Assembly (NCBI GenBank): GCA_018400875.1
Contig: JAGYLV010000002.1
Coordinates: 1 to 64,000 of the forward strand
Direction: 5' to 3'
Length of the DNA: 64,000 bases
DNA from: a bacterium
Lineage (GTDB): Bacteria > Bacillota_I > Bacilli_A > Izemoplasmatales > Izemoplasmataceae
In this document: positions 7,162 to 15,638 of the stretch, piece after piece
Layout of the letters: each line of letters begins with the position of its first letter
How positions within the stretch are numbered: the stretch's first letter is position 1
Notes under the pieces: model-generated
Seen by the model: only the letters and a program-made list of their open reading frames with translations
The model's database searches: none
Told to the model about the DNA's origin: nothing
Program-made: the position numbers and the translations under genes

Positions 7162-8731
7162 CGATCCTTAAGATAACAGTACTTCTTGCGGGGACCGCTT
7201 CTTCAAGGGTACCGTATATCACTTCATAGGAACTTTCTAAATGAATCACTTGAGATTCTTCAGACACATTGTGTAAAACCAAGAGGGTGTCTGATTCAAA
7301 CGACCGGTAAAACCCTTGAAGCCCCGGATGGTTATCTTCAAACGCCTTTATGTCCCCGTATTTGAGGGCAGGTTCAGCCCGTCTTAAATGAAGCATGGCT
7401 TTATACGTATTAAATAACGAATCGGGATCACTCATCTGCGCGGCTACCGAAGGGGTGGAGGCATTGGGCGTGTCGACATACGCATAATCATCAAATGTCC
7501 AGGTGGTGAGGCGCTCATCGTCCCATAAAAACGGCGTTCTAACGGTCGCATCCCACATCGGTGGAGCCCCCGCTTTCGCCCCGCTCATGCCCAGTTCATC
7601 CCCGTAATAAATAAACGGATTCCCCGGCACTGAAAGTAGCATCTCCGCGGCCAGTTTTAACCCTTCTAAATCATCCCCAATATTTGGATACCCCGGTTCT
7701 GAAGGACCGGCTAAACGGTTTTGATCGTGATTTCTCAGGAACGGGCTTTGCACCGCCGTCGCATTTTCAGCGAGCGCATTTTCATGCCATTTGATCACGT
7801 CTTCGACATAAGACCGGGAAAAGCCTTGTGTGACGGCATTGACTACAGCGTTTCCATAATCAAAGTGAAATACCGAATCCATGGATCTCAAAAAAGGTTG
7901 ATAAATCGACGCATTATCCCATACTTCACCGACGATGAAGGCATCTTCGTCGTGATTTTTCATTTGAAAGGTGAAATATTCCAGTTGAAATAAACTCTCA
8001 TCCAGGCTCGAAGTCCCGGCCGGGAGTTCATTCACACTAAATAAGTGAATGGCCGCGTCAATCCGGAAACCATCCACCCCTTTATCCAGCCAATAGGTGC
8101 CGATATCCACAATTTCTTGAACAACTTCCGGGTTGGACCAATTGAGATCGGGCATATACCCGCCAAACACCCCGGCATAATAGGTGTCTTCACCGGCCGC
8201 ATGCCACATCGTTTGACCCCACGCTCCCGTTTGACCAACGCGGTCATCGGAGGCAGGTATGCGGCGATAATAATCTTGATAATCCGGGTCTCCAGCCAAG
8301 AACGCTTCGAACCAAGGATGCGTATCCGATGAATGATTGATCACAAAATCAATGATCACATCGATGCCTTTTTCATCGGCCGCGCTTAAGAAAGACTCAA
8401 AGTCTTCGAGCGTCCCATAATCGGCATGCACGTCATAATAATCATCCACATCGTACCCATGATAAGAAGGACTCGGATGAATGGGCATCAACCAAAGCGC
8501 TTCAATGCCTAAATCCACAAAGTAATCGAGCGATTGTTCAAGGCCAATAAAATCACCGATGCCATCATTATTGCCATCGGCGAAGCTCCTGACAAAGACT
8601 TGATAGTAATTTTGGATGCGCGGATCACCGACCGGCACGACTTCTTCGGGGGGCGTTTCTGGGCCGGTTTCACAGGCCCCGAGTAAAAGGACCGATAAGA
8701 TAGTTAATATTAAAAGGATGGGTTTTTTCAT
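7148..8731 (-). CDS. Lipoprotein alpha-amylase, GH13 family
   Basis: Cell-surface glycoside hydrolase that should cleave alpha-1,4 bonds of starch or maltodextrin. All four GH13 regions are visible in order: DFVINH, GFRIDAA (nucleophile Asp), GEVW (acid/base Glu) and RNHDQ (transition-state Asp). The signal peptide ends in the lipobox LLGAC, so the enzyme should be tethered by lipid. The ORF track starts four codons earlier at an ATG overlapping the upstream stop. I prefer the internal ATG at 8731, which has GAGG six bases upstream and begins MKKPILL. About 527 residues is normal for oligosaccharide-acting GH13 enzymes. Exact product spectrum (alpha-amylase, neopullulanase or maltogenic) cannot be decided from motifs alone. 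Confidence 0.9.
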   Translation of the reverse strand: MKKPILLILTILSVLLLGACETGPETPPEEVVPVGDPRIQNYYQVFVRSFADGNNDGIGDFIGLEQSLDYFVDLGIEALWLMPIHPSPSYHGYDVDDYYDVHADYGTLEDFESFLSAADEKGIDVIIDFVINHSSDTHPWFEAFLAGDPDYQDYYRRIPASDDRVGQTGAWGQTMWHAAGEDTYYAGVFGGYMPDLNWSNPEVVQEIVDIGTYWLDKGVDGFRIDAAIHLFSVNELPAGTSSLDESLFQLEYFTFQMKNHDEDAFIVGEVWDNASIYQPFLRSMDSVFHFDYGNAVVNAVTQGFSRSYVEDVIKWHENALAENATAVQSPFLRNHDQNRLAGPSEPGYPNIGDDLEGLKLAAEMLLSVPGNPFIYYGDELGMSGAKAGAPPMWDATVRTPFLWDDERLTTWTFDDYAYVDTPNASTPSVAAQMSDPDSLFNTYKAMLHLRRAEPALKYGDIKAFEDNHPGLQGFYRSFESDTLLVLHNVSEESQVIHLESSYEVIYGTLEEAVPARSTVILRIDANE

Positions 8732-8739
8732 GAGCTGCC

Positions 8740-9234
8740 TCATTTCACAAATCGGTGCGTTTTTAACGGTTGACCGATGACAGATTTTAAGGTAAGGGTG
8801 GCTTCATTTTCACTCACTTCTAAAAGGCCGTAGCTTTCAGGGAACGAACTTCTTGAATGGGACACAGCCCCCGGGTTGATGAGCCAGCCCCCCTGCACTT
8901 CACTGATGCGCGCGGCATGCGTGTGACCGTGGAAAAGCAAATCGGCTTGATGCGCTTTTAATAACCGGTAAAGCCCGTGATCGCTCCGGTTAACGTGTTC
9001 ATGGTGACCGTGCGTAAAAACGATTCTAAACGCTTCGGTATCTAAGACATGCTTCGCTTCGCCTGGATCTAAATAGGCGTTGCCGTGAATCAAGATATCG
9101 AGTTGAGCCTGGGTTTCTTTAGAGACCTCTAAATCGCCTAAAGATACCACCATATCAACGGTTTCTATTTCTAAAACACGCTTTAAGCGGTCTTCATATC
9201 CGTGGACGTCACTGATGATAAGCAGAGATTTCAT
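8740..9234 (-). CDS. YfcE/MJ0936-family metallophosphoesterase
   Basis: Cytosolic calcineurin-like phosphodiesterase of 164 residues. Metal ligands are visible in order: ISDVHG at the N-terminus, a reduced GDL segment, HGNAY, THGHHEH, and FHGHTH with INPGA. In many Firmicutes a yfcE/ysnB-like gene lies directly after rdgB, as here, supporting the assignment. Physiological substrate is unknown; family members hydrolyse model phosphodiesters. It overlaps rdgB by ATGA upstream and the amylase reading frame downstream. Confidence 0.85.
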   Translation of the reverse strand: MKSLLIISDVHGYEDRLKRVLEIETVDMVVSLGDLEVSKETQAQLDILIHGNAYLDPGEAKHVLDTEAFRIVFTHGHHEHVNRSDHGLYRLLKAHQADLLFHGHTHAARISEVQGGWLINPGAVSHSRSSFPESYGLLEVSENEATLTLKSVIGQPLKTHRFVK

Positions 9235-9815
9235 AGATGCGTTTTTAAATGCTCAATCAGTTTGAGGGCCGCCCGGTGACGATGGGAAATCTTTGATTTT
9301 TCAGCCGTTCCCATTTCAGCGAACGTTTCCGCATACCCGATGGGAATAAAAATCGGATCATACCCATGGCCGGTTGTCCCGGCTTCTACCGTATGAATAT
9401 ACCCCGGACACTCACCTTTAAATAACGTGATTTCACCGCTCGGGTCTTTCAGGGCAATGACCGCCACAAAATAGGCAAGTCGGTCAGTGACATTTTCCAT
9501 CAGTTTGAGGACTTTTTGGTTATTCGCATGCGCATCATCCAGCCCAGAAAAACGTCTAGAATAAATGCCCGGGGCTCCGTTTAAAGCCTCAATCACCAAG
9601 CCCGAATCTTCGGCAAATAAAAACTGATTCTCAATGGGGATTTGGGTGACTTTTTGAATGGCATTGGCTTCAAATGTCTCCCCCTCTTCTAGCAAAAGCC
9701 CTTTAAAACTGGAATCTAAGGGTTCCAGTTTTAAAGGGAGTGATTTAAAAAGGTGTTGGTACTCGGCATATTTATGCCGGTTGTATGAGATGAGGGTGAT
9801 GGCTTTATTTTTCAT
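9231..9815 (-). CDS. rdgB: Non-canonical purine NTP pyrophosphatase (RdgB/HAM1 family)
   Basis: House-cleaning enzyme that hydrolyses dITP, ITP and XTP to monophosphate plus PPi, keeping deaminated purines out of DNA and RNA. Family marks are the N-terminal SYNRHKYAEY (usually SxNxxKxxE), FAEDSGL, GAPGIYSRRFSG and the C-terminal GHGYDPIF and KSKISHRHRA. The 194-residue length is typical. It overlaps the ktrA stop by 11 bases and the phosphodiesterase start by 4. PPi produced could be used by the two pyrophosphatases in this window. Confidence 0.95.
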   Translation of the reverse strand: MKNKAITLISYNRHKYAEYQHLFKSLPLKLEPLDSSFKGLLLEEGETFEANAIQKVTQIPIENQFLFAEDSGLVIEALNGAPGIYSRRFSGLDDAHANNQKVLKLMENVTDRLAYFVAVIALKDPSGEITLFKGECPGYIHTVEAGTTGHGYDPIFIPIGYAETFAEMGTAEKSKISHRHRAALKLIEHLKTHL

Positions 9816-10515
9816 CTTTTTCGGTCTGGCACCACGATTTAATAAAGGTTTTCATTTCTTCGTTCGAGCCAAATAACCAAAGGACCGCTTCTAAGTTAAT
9901 GTTGACATCTTCACTGGGTAAATAGACCGAATGGTCCTGTTGAATGGCAATTAAATCCACATTCGCATCCATTTCCGAGCGGATTTTTTGGCGAAGGGTG
10001 GTGGCGTTGATGTGCGAGACTTCCTGACCGGACATTTCTTGGGCACACATGGGGACGGCGAAGAATGAATGTTGATCGCCTAGATCGTAGTAATCCACGA
10101 CTTTGGGTCCGGTCGCCAAACGGCTCGCGACGTTACGGCCCGTGACTTTTTCTGGGAAGACCGTATCGGTCACCCCAATTTTTTGGAGGACTTTTTCGTG
10201 ATAATCGTTTTGGACTTTCACGGTAAGTTTGGCCACTCCAAGTTCGAGTAAAATGAGCGACGTCATAATTGAACTTTGAATGTCATCGCCGATGGCCACG
10301 ATGACGTGGCTGATCGAGGTGATGCCCACTTCTTTTAAGGATTCTTTATCGGTTGAATCCACCGTGGCGGCGTGGGTGACTTTTTTGGATATCCGTTGAA
10401 TGCGTTCGGGGTCTTTATCCAGGACTAAGATATCGTGGTCTTGTTCGAGCAGTTCATTGACCACGCTCTCGCCGAAGCGTCCGAGACCGATGACCGCAAA
10501 TGATTTTTTTGCCAT
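9805..10515 (-). CDS. ktrA: K+ uptake regulatory subunit, KtrA/TrkA type (RCK domains)
   Basis: Peripheral gating subunit of a Ktr/Trk potassium transporter. It has an N-terminal Rossmann RCK_N domain with GLGRFGESV and a VLDKDPERI beta-strand acid for nucleotide (ATP/ADP or NAD) binding, and a TrkA_C-like region in the last 90 residues. Length (236) is close to B. subtilis KtrA (222). No membrane subunit (KtrB) is adjacent, so it must be encoded elsewhere. It heads the operon that continues with rdgB, yfcE and amylase, a mixed grouping of housekeeping and carbohydrate genes. Confidence 0.88.
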   Translation of the reverse strand: MAKKSFAVIGLGRFGESVVNELLEQDHDILVLDKDPERIQRISKKVTHAATVDSTDKESLKEVGITSISHVIVAIGDDIQSSIMTSLILLELGVAKLTVKVQNDYHEKVLQKIGVTDTVFPEKVTGRNVASRLATGPKVVDYYDLGDQHSFFAVPMCAQEMSGQEVSHINATTLRQKIRSEMDANVDLIAIQQDHSVYLPSEDVNINLEAVLWLFGSNEEMKTFIKSWCQTEKDEK

Positions 10516-10553
10516 AATTTTTCCTCTTTAAAAAGGTGACATCTAGCGGTCAA

Positions 10554-10583
10554 ATTATATCACACGCGCGCTTTGAATGTCTA
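10554..10583 (-). promoter_or_regulatory. Probable ktrA promoter
   Basis: Minus-strand TATAAT at 10559-10554 lies 38 bases before the ktrA ATG, with TAGACA 18 bp upstream as a fair -35. It is the only good promoter for the ktrA-rdgB-yfcE-amylase-DUF1189 chain. Confidence 0.5.
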
Positions 10584-10600
10584 TGAAGCCTCCCGCATGA

Positions 10601-10606
10601 TACAAT
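10601..10606 (+). promoter_or_regulatory. -10 element of the CPBP protease gene, implying a leaderless mRNA
   Basis: TACAAT ends only six bases before the ATG, and no purine-rich ribosome-binding site precedes the start. A transcript from this element would begin at or within a base or two of the start codon. Confidence 0.4.
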
Positions 10607-10612
10607 AATCGT

Positions 10613-11350
10613 ATGAAAAAAATCATCCGTGAAGAAGTGTTTCAAGCCCTAGGTATCTACTTACTTGCTACCGTTTTATTGATTTCGGTGCAAGCGTGGA
10701 TTCAATTGAGTTATCCCGCCTGGTGGGACGGTGGAGCCGGTGAAGGGCAGTTGCTCACCTTTTTAAATTTGGGCTGGTACTTACTCATTACTGCCGTGTT
10801 TATCCTCGTTTTTAACCCCGCTCTTAAAAAAGAATGGGCGGCCTTTTATAAGGATGGTAAACGGACGGCGTGGGCGTGGATTTTACAAGGCGTCATTGTC
10901 ATGTATTTCATTCAAATTGGCCTCGGACTCATCCTCAACGCCACGGGGCTTTTTGAAGTCAGTGAAAACCAAGCCTTATTGGTGGGGTTTTTGGAAATGA
11001 ATGTGGCCACGCAGCTTGCGGTGGCGGCGTTTGGTATCTTTTTAGCGCCTTTTACGGAAGAATTTTTATTCCGCCGGAGCCTGTTTGGGTATCTCCAAAA
11101 AAAAGGGCCGCTCGCCGCGGCCGTTATTATCACGAGTATTCTATTTGGGTTTTTGCATGCGGTGACGGAACTGACGAATATCCGGGTGATTATCCCGTAT
11201 GTCGTGATCGGAATCGTCTTGCAGCTTTATTACATTCGCTCGGGGAGTCTATTCGTCACCATTGGGATGCATGCGATTTATAATGCGATCAGCATCGGAC
11301 TGATCATCTTAGTCAATGCCATCCAGTTTATCCCGGATATGCCGGTTTAA
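10613..11350 (+). CDS. CPBP-family intramembrane metalloprotease (CAAX protease/bacteriocin-processing type)
   Basis: Polytopic membrane protein of 245 residues with the Abi/CAAX (PF02517) signatures: EEFLFRR near residue 150 (motif 1, EExxxR), FGFLHA near 180 (motif 2, FxxxH) and GMHAIYN near 220 (motif 3, HxxxN/B). These residues ligate zinc in the active members. Bacterial homologs act in bacteriocin self-immunity, protein secretion or membrane proteolysis; no target is suggested here. It is divergent from ktrA and converges on the ankyrin gene with a 4-base stop overlap. No Shine-Dalgarno sequence precedes its ATG. Confidence 0.85.
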   Translation: MKKIIREEVFQALGIYLLATVLLISVQAWIQLSYPAWWDGGAGEGQLLTFLNLGWYLLITAVFILVFNPALKKEWAAFYKDGKRTAWAWILQGVIVMYFIQIGLGLILNATGLFEVSENQALLVGFLEMNVATQLAVAAFGIFLAPFTEEFLFRRSLFGYLQKKGPLAAAVIITSILFGFLHAVTELTNIRVIIPYVVIGIVLQLYYIRSGSLFVTIGMHAIYNAISIGLIILVNAIQFIPDMPV

Positions 11351-12489
11351 TTCAGATAATTTTTTAACGCGGGATGTTTATCTACGTACGTTTTTTCAAG
11401 CGGCGTGAGATCTTTAAGTAATCGATGGGATTTAAGCACGTCTAGAAGCGATGATTGTTTGTATAGTAAGCTCATCATGACCAGTGATAAGCCATGCGTC
11501 TGAAAAGCATCAGTAGGGTGGCCCGCTTCAATGAGGGCATTCACCAGATACGCCTCTTGACGAATCACCGCATAAAATAACGCACTTTTCCCGTACGTAT
11601 CATAAAGCGGGTCAAAGGTGTGTTTTTTCATCAGCACCATGGCCCGGTCAATCTCACCCGTCCGGATCGCGTGATGAAGCGGTGTTTTCAGCCGGTAGGC
11701 GATGACACTTTGGTGTCTGGGAAACGCCTCAAATAGTGTTGTCAGTTCCTGATCTGCCAGCCGGGTGGCCGTTTTAATTGGGCTTTCTTCAAAATGATCT
11801 TTTAAGCTTGGCTCCAAGCCTAAATCAAGCAACCGCTCAACCATTGAAATGTGGCGTTTAAACGTCGCCAGATGGAGGGGACTTTGGTGGTGAATATTGA
11901 GCGTATACGGCGATACTCCGGCTTCTAAAATCACGTCCAGTAAACGCACCTCACCCAGTGTGGCCGCCTCGTGGACGAGAGAATGGTGTTGGTCATTGAG
12001 ATGATGCACCCAAGCCCCCGCGTCAATGAACCGGTTTAAAATGGAGCGTTTGCGGCCTCTTAAAGCGTAGAATAAAACACTATCGCCCATCGCATCTAAG
12101 GCATTTAAGGACGCGCCAGAATCTAATAGTAGATCAATGATTTCATGCGCGCCTTTCGCCGCCGCCAGCATCAACGGGGTTTGTTTATGATGATTGGACA
12201 TCCGCACATCGGCGCCCGCCTTTAATAACTTTTGAACGCTGGTGACATCACCGATGCGGGCCGCGATATGTAATGGGGTTTCGTTTTGATAATTCGTTTG
12301 ATTAACGCCTAATCCCTCGTTTAATAGAAAGTCCAACGTTTTAAAGCTTTGCGCTTTGACCGCATAAAAAAGCAGCGTTTGTTCACGGGTGTCTATGCCG
12401 GTTAACGCGTGGTCTTCGGATAAGATTTTGAGCGCCTCAACATCATTGTTTTTGGTCGCTTTGATCAAGCTTGTGGCTAAGGGCTGCAC
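11347..12489 (-). CDS. Ankyrin-repeat protein
   Basis: Cytosolic protein of 380 residues composed almost wholly of ankyrin repeats, about ten units of 30-33 residues. The clearest read ETPLHIAARIGDV and QTPLMLAAAKGAHE with the TPLH/TPLM and GA(D/S) landmarks. There is no signal peptide, membrane helix or catalytic domain. Ankyrin repeats mediate protein-protein contact, so the partner and role are unknown. The start is a GTG with AGAAGGTGATG upstream. It stands alone, downstream of the HU terminator, and converges with the CPBP gene. Confidence 0.85.
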   Translation of the reverse strand: MQPLATSLIKATKNNDVEALKILSEDHALTGIDTREQTLLFYAVKAQSFKTLDFLLNEGLGVNQTNYQNETPLHIAARIGDVTSVQKLLKAGADVRMSNHHKQTPLMLAAAKGAHEIIDLLLDSGASLNALDAMGDSVLFYALRGRKRSILNRFIDAGAWVHHLNDQHHSLVHEAATLGEVRLLDVILEAGVSPYTLNIHHQSPLHLATFKRHISMVERLLDLGLEPSLKDHFEESPIKTATRLADQELTTLFEAFPRHQSVIAYRLKTPLHHAIRTGEIDRAMVLMKKHTFDPLYDTYGKSALFYAVIRQEAYLVNALIEAGHPTDAFQTHGLSLVMMSLLYKQSSLLDVLKSHRLLKDLTPLEKTYVDKHPALKNYLN

Positions 12490-12523
12490 GTCATCACCTT
12501 CTAAAAAAAGGGTAGCACAAAGA

Positions 12524-12555
12524 CAAAAAAAATACCACCAGAGGTGGTATTTTTA
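12524..12555 (-). terminator. Intrinsic terminator of hup
   Basis: AAAAATACCACC and GGTGGTATTTTTTTT enclose a 3-nt loop on the minus strand, ten bases after the HU stop codon. Confidence 0.9.
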
Positions 12556-12565
12556 CTTGAAGTAA

Positions 12566-12844
12566 TTATCTTACAGCATCCTTGAGTACTTTTCCAGCTT
12601 TGAAAGCAGGAGATTTTTGTGCAGGAATTTGAATGGATGCGCCAGTTCTTGGGTTATGACCCGTACGAGCTTGGCGTGCTCTCACTTCAAAAGTTCCAAA
12701 GCCTGTAAGTACGACTTTATCCCCTTTGACGAGTGATTCTTTGACACCATCCAATACTGCATCTAATGCAGCTTGTGCATCTTTCTTGGTGAGACCCGCA
12801 CGATCCGCAACCAATGCAACTAATTCGGTTTTATTCATGGACAT
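12566..12844 (-). CDS. hup: DNA-binding protein HU
   Basis: Nucleoid-associated DNA-bending protein, 92 residues, the standard family length. It starts MNKTELVALVADRAGLTKKDAQ, and the beta-arm contains the family signature FGTFEVRARQARTGHNPRTG with the arm-tip IPA (about residues 60-76). The strong AGGAGGGC ribosome-binding site, its own promoter and a strong terminator all fit a highly expressed single-gene unit. In Bacillus the homolog hbs lies near der, as here, but gpsA which normally separates them is absent. Confidence 0.97.
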   Translation of the reverse strand: MSMNKTELVALVADRAGLTKKDAQAALDAVLDGVKESLVKGDKVVLTGFGTFEVRARQARTGHNPRTGASIQIPAQKSPAFKAGKVLKDAVR

Positions 12845-12870
12845 GCCCTCCTTTTTTAAAATCTAAAGAT

Positions 12871-12899
12871 ATTATATCAATAAACACAAATTGATGCAA
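12871..12899 (-). promoter_or_regulatory. hup promoter
   Basis: TTGCAT, a 17-bp spacer and TATAAT lie on the minus strand, 27 bases ahead of the start codon. Confidence 0.75.
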
Positions 12900-12903
12900 C
12901 TTA

Positions 12904-12923
12904 TTTCGCTTACTTAAGCGAAA
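12904..12923. promoter_or_regulatory. 20-bp inverted repeat just upstream of the hup -35
   Basis: TTTCGCTTA and TAAGCGAAA are 9-bp perfect arms around a 2-base centre, 4 bp upstream of the -35. There is no T-run after it on the minus strand, so it is more like a regulator site than a der terminator. The binding factor is unknown. Confidence 0.5.
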
Positions 12924-12957
12924 ATGCGTCTATTTTTGTATTTTTACTGTAAAAATA

Positions 12958-14259
12958 TTAAAGATTTTTCTCTCTTAAGAGGAAATGCACCGGCGTTCCA
13001 GATAGGTCAAACGCCTCTCTGAGGCGGTTTTTTAGGTATCTCTCATACGAAAAATGCAGATAGTCTGGGGAATTGACAAAGAGAATGAACGTTGGGGGTT
13101 TAACGCTTGCTTGCGTGACATACGACACATTAAAGGTGCCACCTTGGAACCGTTTGGGTGGGGTGAAGGCCAGGGCGTCATTGAAGACATCGTTTAAAAC
13201 TGAGGTGGAGACTTTCCGTGTATAGTTTTTAAAGACGGTGGATAAGCTTTCAAAAATGGTATGAATCCGTTTATTCTCTTTGGCGGAAACAAACACCATG
13301 GGCGCGTAGGCTAAAAACTGAAATGAGGCTTCAATTTCTTCTTGAAACCGGCTCATGGTCATCGTATCTTTAGCGACAGCGTCCCACTTATTGACGACAA
13401 TGATGCTGGCTTTACCCGCTTCGTGGGCATACCCGGCAATCCGCTTATCTTGTTCGACGATGCCTTCGGCCGCATCCAATACAATGAGACACACGTCGCT
13501 TTGATCGATGGCTTTTAAGGCTCTTAAGACGGAATACTTCTCTGAATCTTCATAGACTTTACCTTTTTTACGCATCCCAGCCGTATCAATGATGACGTAT
13601 TCTTGATCGTCTTTTTTAAAGAGGGTATCCACCGCATCGCGTGTGGTCCCAGAAATATCCGAGACAATGACGCGCTTTTCCCCTAAAATCGCATTCACGA
13701 GGGAGGATTTTCCCACATTGGGCCGTCCAATGACCGCCATTTTTAAGGTCGCTTCCGTGTATGCAACTGGGATATCTTCGGTTTCTTCGAAAATGCGTTC
13801 GAGTAAATCCCCAATGCCAAGCCCATGAATCGTTGAGATAGGGTGGGGGTCACCGAGTCCTAAACTGTAAAATTCATACAGCGTATCATGCGCGCCACTG
13901 TCGAGTTTATTGACGATGGTATAGACTTGTTTTTTCACCCGGTAAAGTTGCTTGGCGATGTCCATATCTAAATCGGTGAGGCCACTTTTACCATCCACGA
14001 CGAAAAGAATCACATCGGCTTCATCCATGGCAATTTCCGCTTGCATGCGGATTTCATTTAAAAAAGGGGCGTCATTAAAATCAATGCCGCCCGTGTCAAT
14101 GAGTTGGTACGTATGCGAAAGCCACGTCGCTTTCGCAATGATGCGGTCTCGGGTAAGCCCGGGGGTATCATCGGTGATGGACTTGCGTTCGCCCACCAAC
14201 CGGTTGAATAAAGAACTTTTCCCCACGTTGGGCCGGCCGACAATGGCCACTGTGATCAA
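12958..14259 (-). CDS. der: Ribosome-assembly GTPase Der (EngA)
   Basis: Essential tandem GTPase that acts in late 50S subunit maturation. Two G domains are visible: [12 protein letters not shown] with DTGG and NKLD in the first 165 residues, and [12 protein letters not shown] with DTAG and NKWD from about residue 175. A C-terminal KH-like domain follows, ending HFLLREKNL. Length 433 is standard. It is the last gene of the cmk-rpsA-der run, nine bases after rpsA, the same order as in Bacillus. Confidence 0.97.
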   Translation of the reverse strand: MITVAIVGRPNVGKSSLFNRLVGERKSITDDTPGLTRDRIIAKATWLSHTYQLIDTGGIDFNDAPFLNEIRMQAEIAMDEADVILFVVDGKSGLTDLDMDIAKQLYRVKKQVYTIVNKLDSGAHDTLYEFYSLGLGDPHPISTIHGLGIGDLLERIFEETEDIPVAYTEATLKMAVIGRPNVGKSSLVNAILGEKRVIVSDISGTTRDAVDTLFKKDDQEYVIIDTAGMRKKGKVYEDSEKYSVLRALKAIDQSDVCLIVLDAAEGIVEQDKRIAGYAHEAGKASIIVVNKWDAVAKDTMTMSRFQEEIEASFQFLAYAPMVFVSAKENKRIHTIFESLSTVFKNYTRKVSTSVLNDVFNDALAFTPPKRFQGGTFNVSYVTQASVKPPTFILFVNSPDYLHFSYERYLKNRLREAFDLSGTPVHFLLREKNL

Positions 14260-14268
14260 ATGAGACTC

Positions 14269-15636
14269 CTATTTTTTTAAACTGGCAAATTTCTCTGCGA
14301 ATAGTTCCCCAAGCGTTTGGGCTTGGTCTTCTTGGTTTTCAGTTTTCATATATTTTTTGTATTCTTCACGAATGGCTTGTTGTTCACGTTTGATTTTAGA
14401 AATCACCATTTGCCATGCACGCGGATTGAATTTTAAGACGACCGCTTCGATGACATCGCCTTCTTTGAGGGCATCTTGGACGCGTTCCACACGGTTTTCT
14501 TGAATTTCACCAATCGGTAAAAAGGCATTGATGCCTTGGATTTCCACCAACGCCCCATTGGTTTGTAAGGCTTTGACTTCACCGGAGACTTTATCGCCAA
14601 TCTTAGCTTTAACGTCGTCCCAAGGGTTATATTCTAAGTGTTTTTTTGAAAGGGCCATTCGGCGTTTTTTGGGATCAATGGAGATGATTTGCGATTCAAT
14701 CGCATCGCCCACTTCCACATCACCGGCTAAGTTATAGTTGGGGTCCCATGAATAATCATATTTATTAATCATGCCAACCACATCTGGGGCCACTTCGACT
14801 AGAAAGCCAAATTGCATTTTTTTGACGACTTTCCCGGTGATTTTTTCGCCCACTTTATGAACGTCGGCAAATTCTTCCCATGGGGTTTTTTGCAGGGCTT
14901 TCATCGATAAGCCGCGTTTATCGCCATCGGCATCAATGACTTTGACTTTAACTTTTTGGCCTTCTTTTAACATATCGGATACTTTGGCGACTTTATGGTG
15001 CGAAAGCTGAGAAATATGGACGAGTCCTTCGGCATGGTTAAACCGGACAAAGGCCCCAAAATCAAGAATCTTCACAACGGTGCCTTCTAAGACATCGCCT
15101 AAGTTGATGCTTTCAAGTTCTTTTTGCTTCGCGATTTTATCGGCTTCTTTTTCAACAATTTTATGAGAAACCACGACTTTGTCACGGCGAATCTCAATGA
15201 CTTTTACAAGTAAGGTTTGACCTTCATACGCGGATAAATCATCGATGAATGTGGTGGAGATTTCACTGGCCGGCATGAAGCAATCATACCCATCATAATC
15301 GGCGGAGAGTCCACCTTTATTGACGCCTTTGATTTTGACTTCAAACGCCCCGTCTTGAACGAATTTTTCTTGCAGTTGATCAAATGCCTCTGCCACTTCG
15401 ATATCAATGCGCGAAAGTAACAAATATTCATCGGTTTTTTTGCGAACGATGGCCTCAACGGGATCGCCTTTTTTGAAAAGCTCACTCGCTTTGGCGATGG
15501 GTTTTTTGGTCATTTGGTCTAAGTTCATTGTGCCTTCGATGGGATAGCCTTCAATGGCCACAATGATTTCGGTGTCTTTGACTTCATAGACGGTGCCGGT
15601 AATTTTAGCGCCTTCTTTGACTTGGTTGATTTCCAT
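14269..15636 (-). CDS. rpsA: S1 RNA-binding domain protein (30S ribosomal protein S1 homolog, YpfD type)
   Basis: RNA-binding protein of 455 residues with several S1 OB-fold repeats. They begin about residues 8, 100, 185 (KILDFGAFVRFNHAEGLVHISQLS, the most canonical), 270 and 355. In Bacillus the homolog YpfD is a shorter S1-like protein, whereas in Gram-negatives S1 has six repeats and anchors mRNA on the 30S subunit. The position directly after cmk is conserved across bacteria. Three bases separate it from cmk. Whether it is a stable ribosome component is uncertain. Confidence 0.9.
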   Translation of the reverse strand: MEINQVKEGAKITGTVYEVKDTEIIVAIEGYPIEGTMNLDQMTKKPIAKASELFKKGDPVEAIVRKKTDEYLLLSRIDIEVAEAFDQLQEKFVQDGAFEVKIKGVNKGGLSADYDGYDCFMPASEISTTFIDDLSAYEGQTLLVKVIEIRRDKVVVSHKIVEKEADKIAKQKELESINLGDVLEGTVVKILDFGAFVRFNHAEGLVHISQLSHHKVAKVSDMLKEGQKVKVKVIDADGDKRGLSMKALQKTPWEEFADVHKVGEKITGKVVKKMQFGFLVEVAPDVVGMINKYDYSWDPNYNLAGDVEVGDAIESQIISIDPKKRRMALSKKHLEYNPWDDVKAKIGDKVSGEVKALQTNGALVEIQGINAFLPIGEIQENRVERVQDALKEGDVIEAVVLKFNPRAWQMVISKIKREQQAIREEYKKYMKTENQEDQAQTLGELFAEKFASLKK

Positions 15637-15638
15637 AT

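Noticed and set aside
12901-12925. Dyad after der as a der terminator
   Set aside because: No T-run follows on the minus strand; it sits just ahead of the hup promoter, so it is listed as a possible operator.
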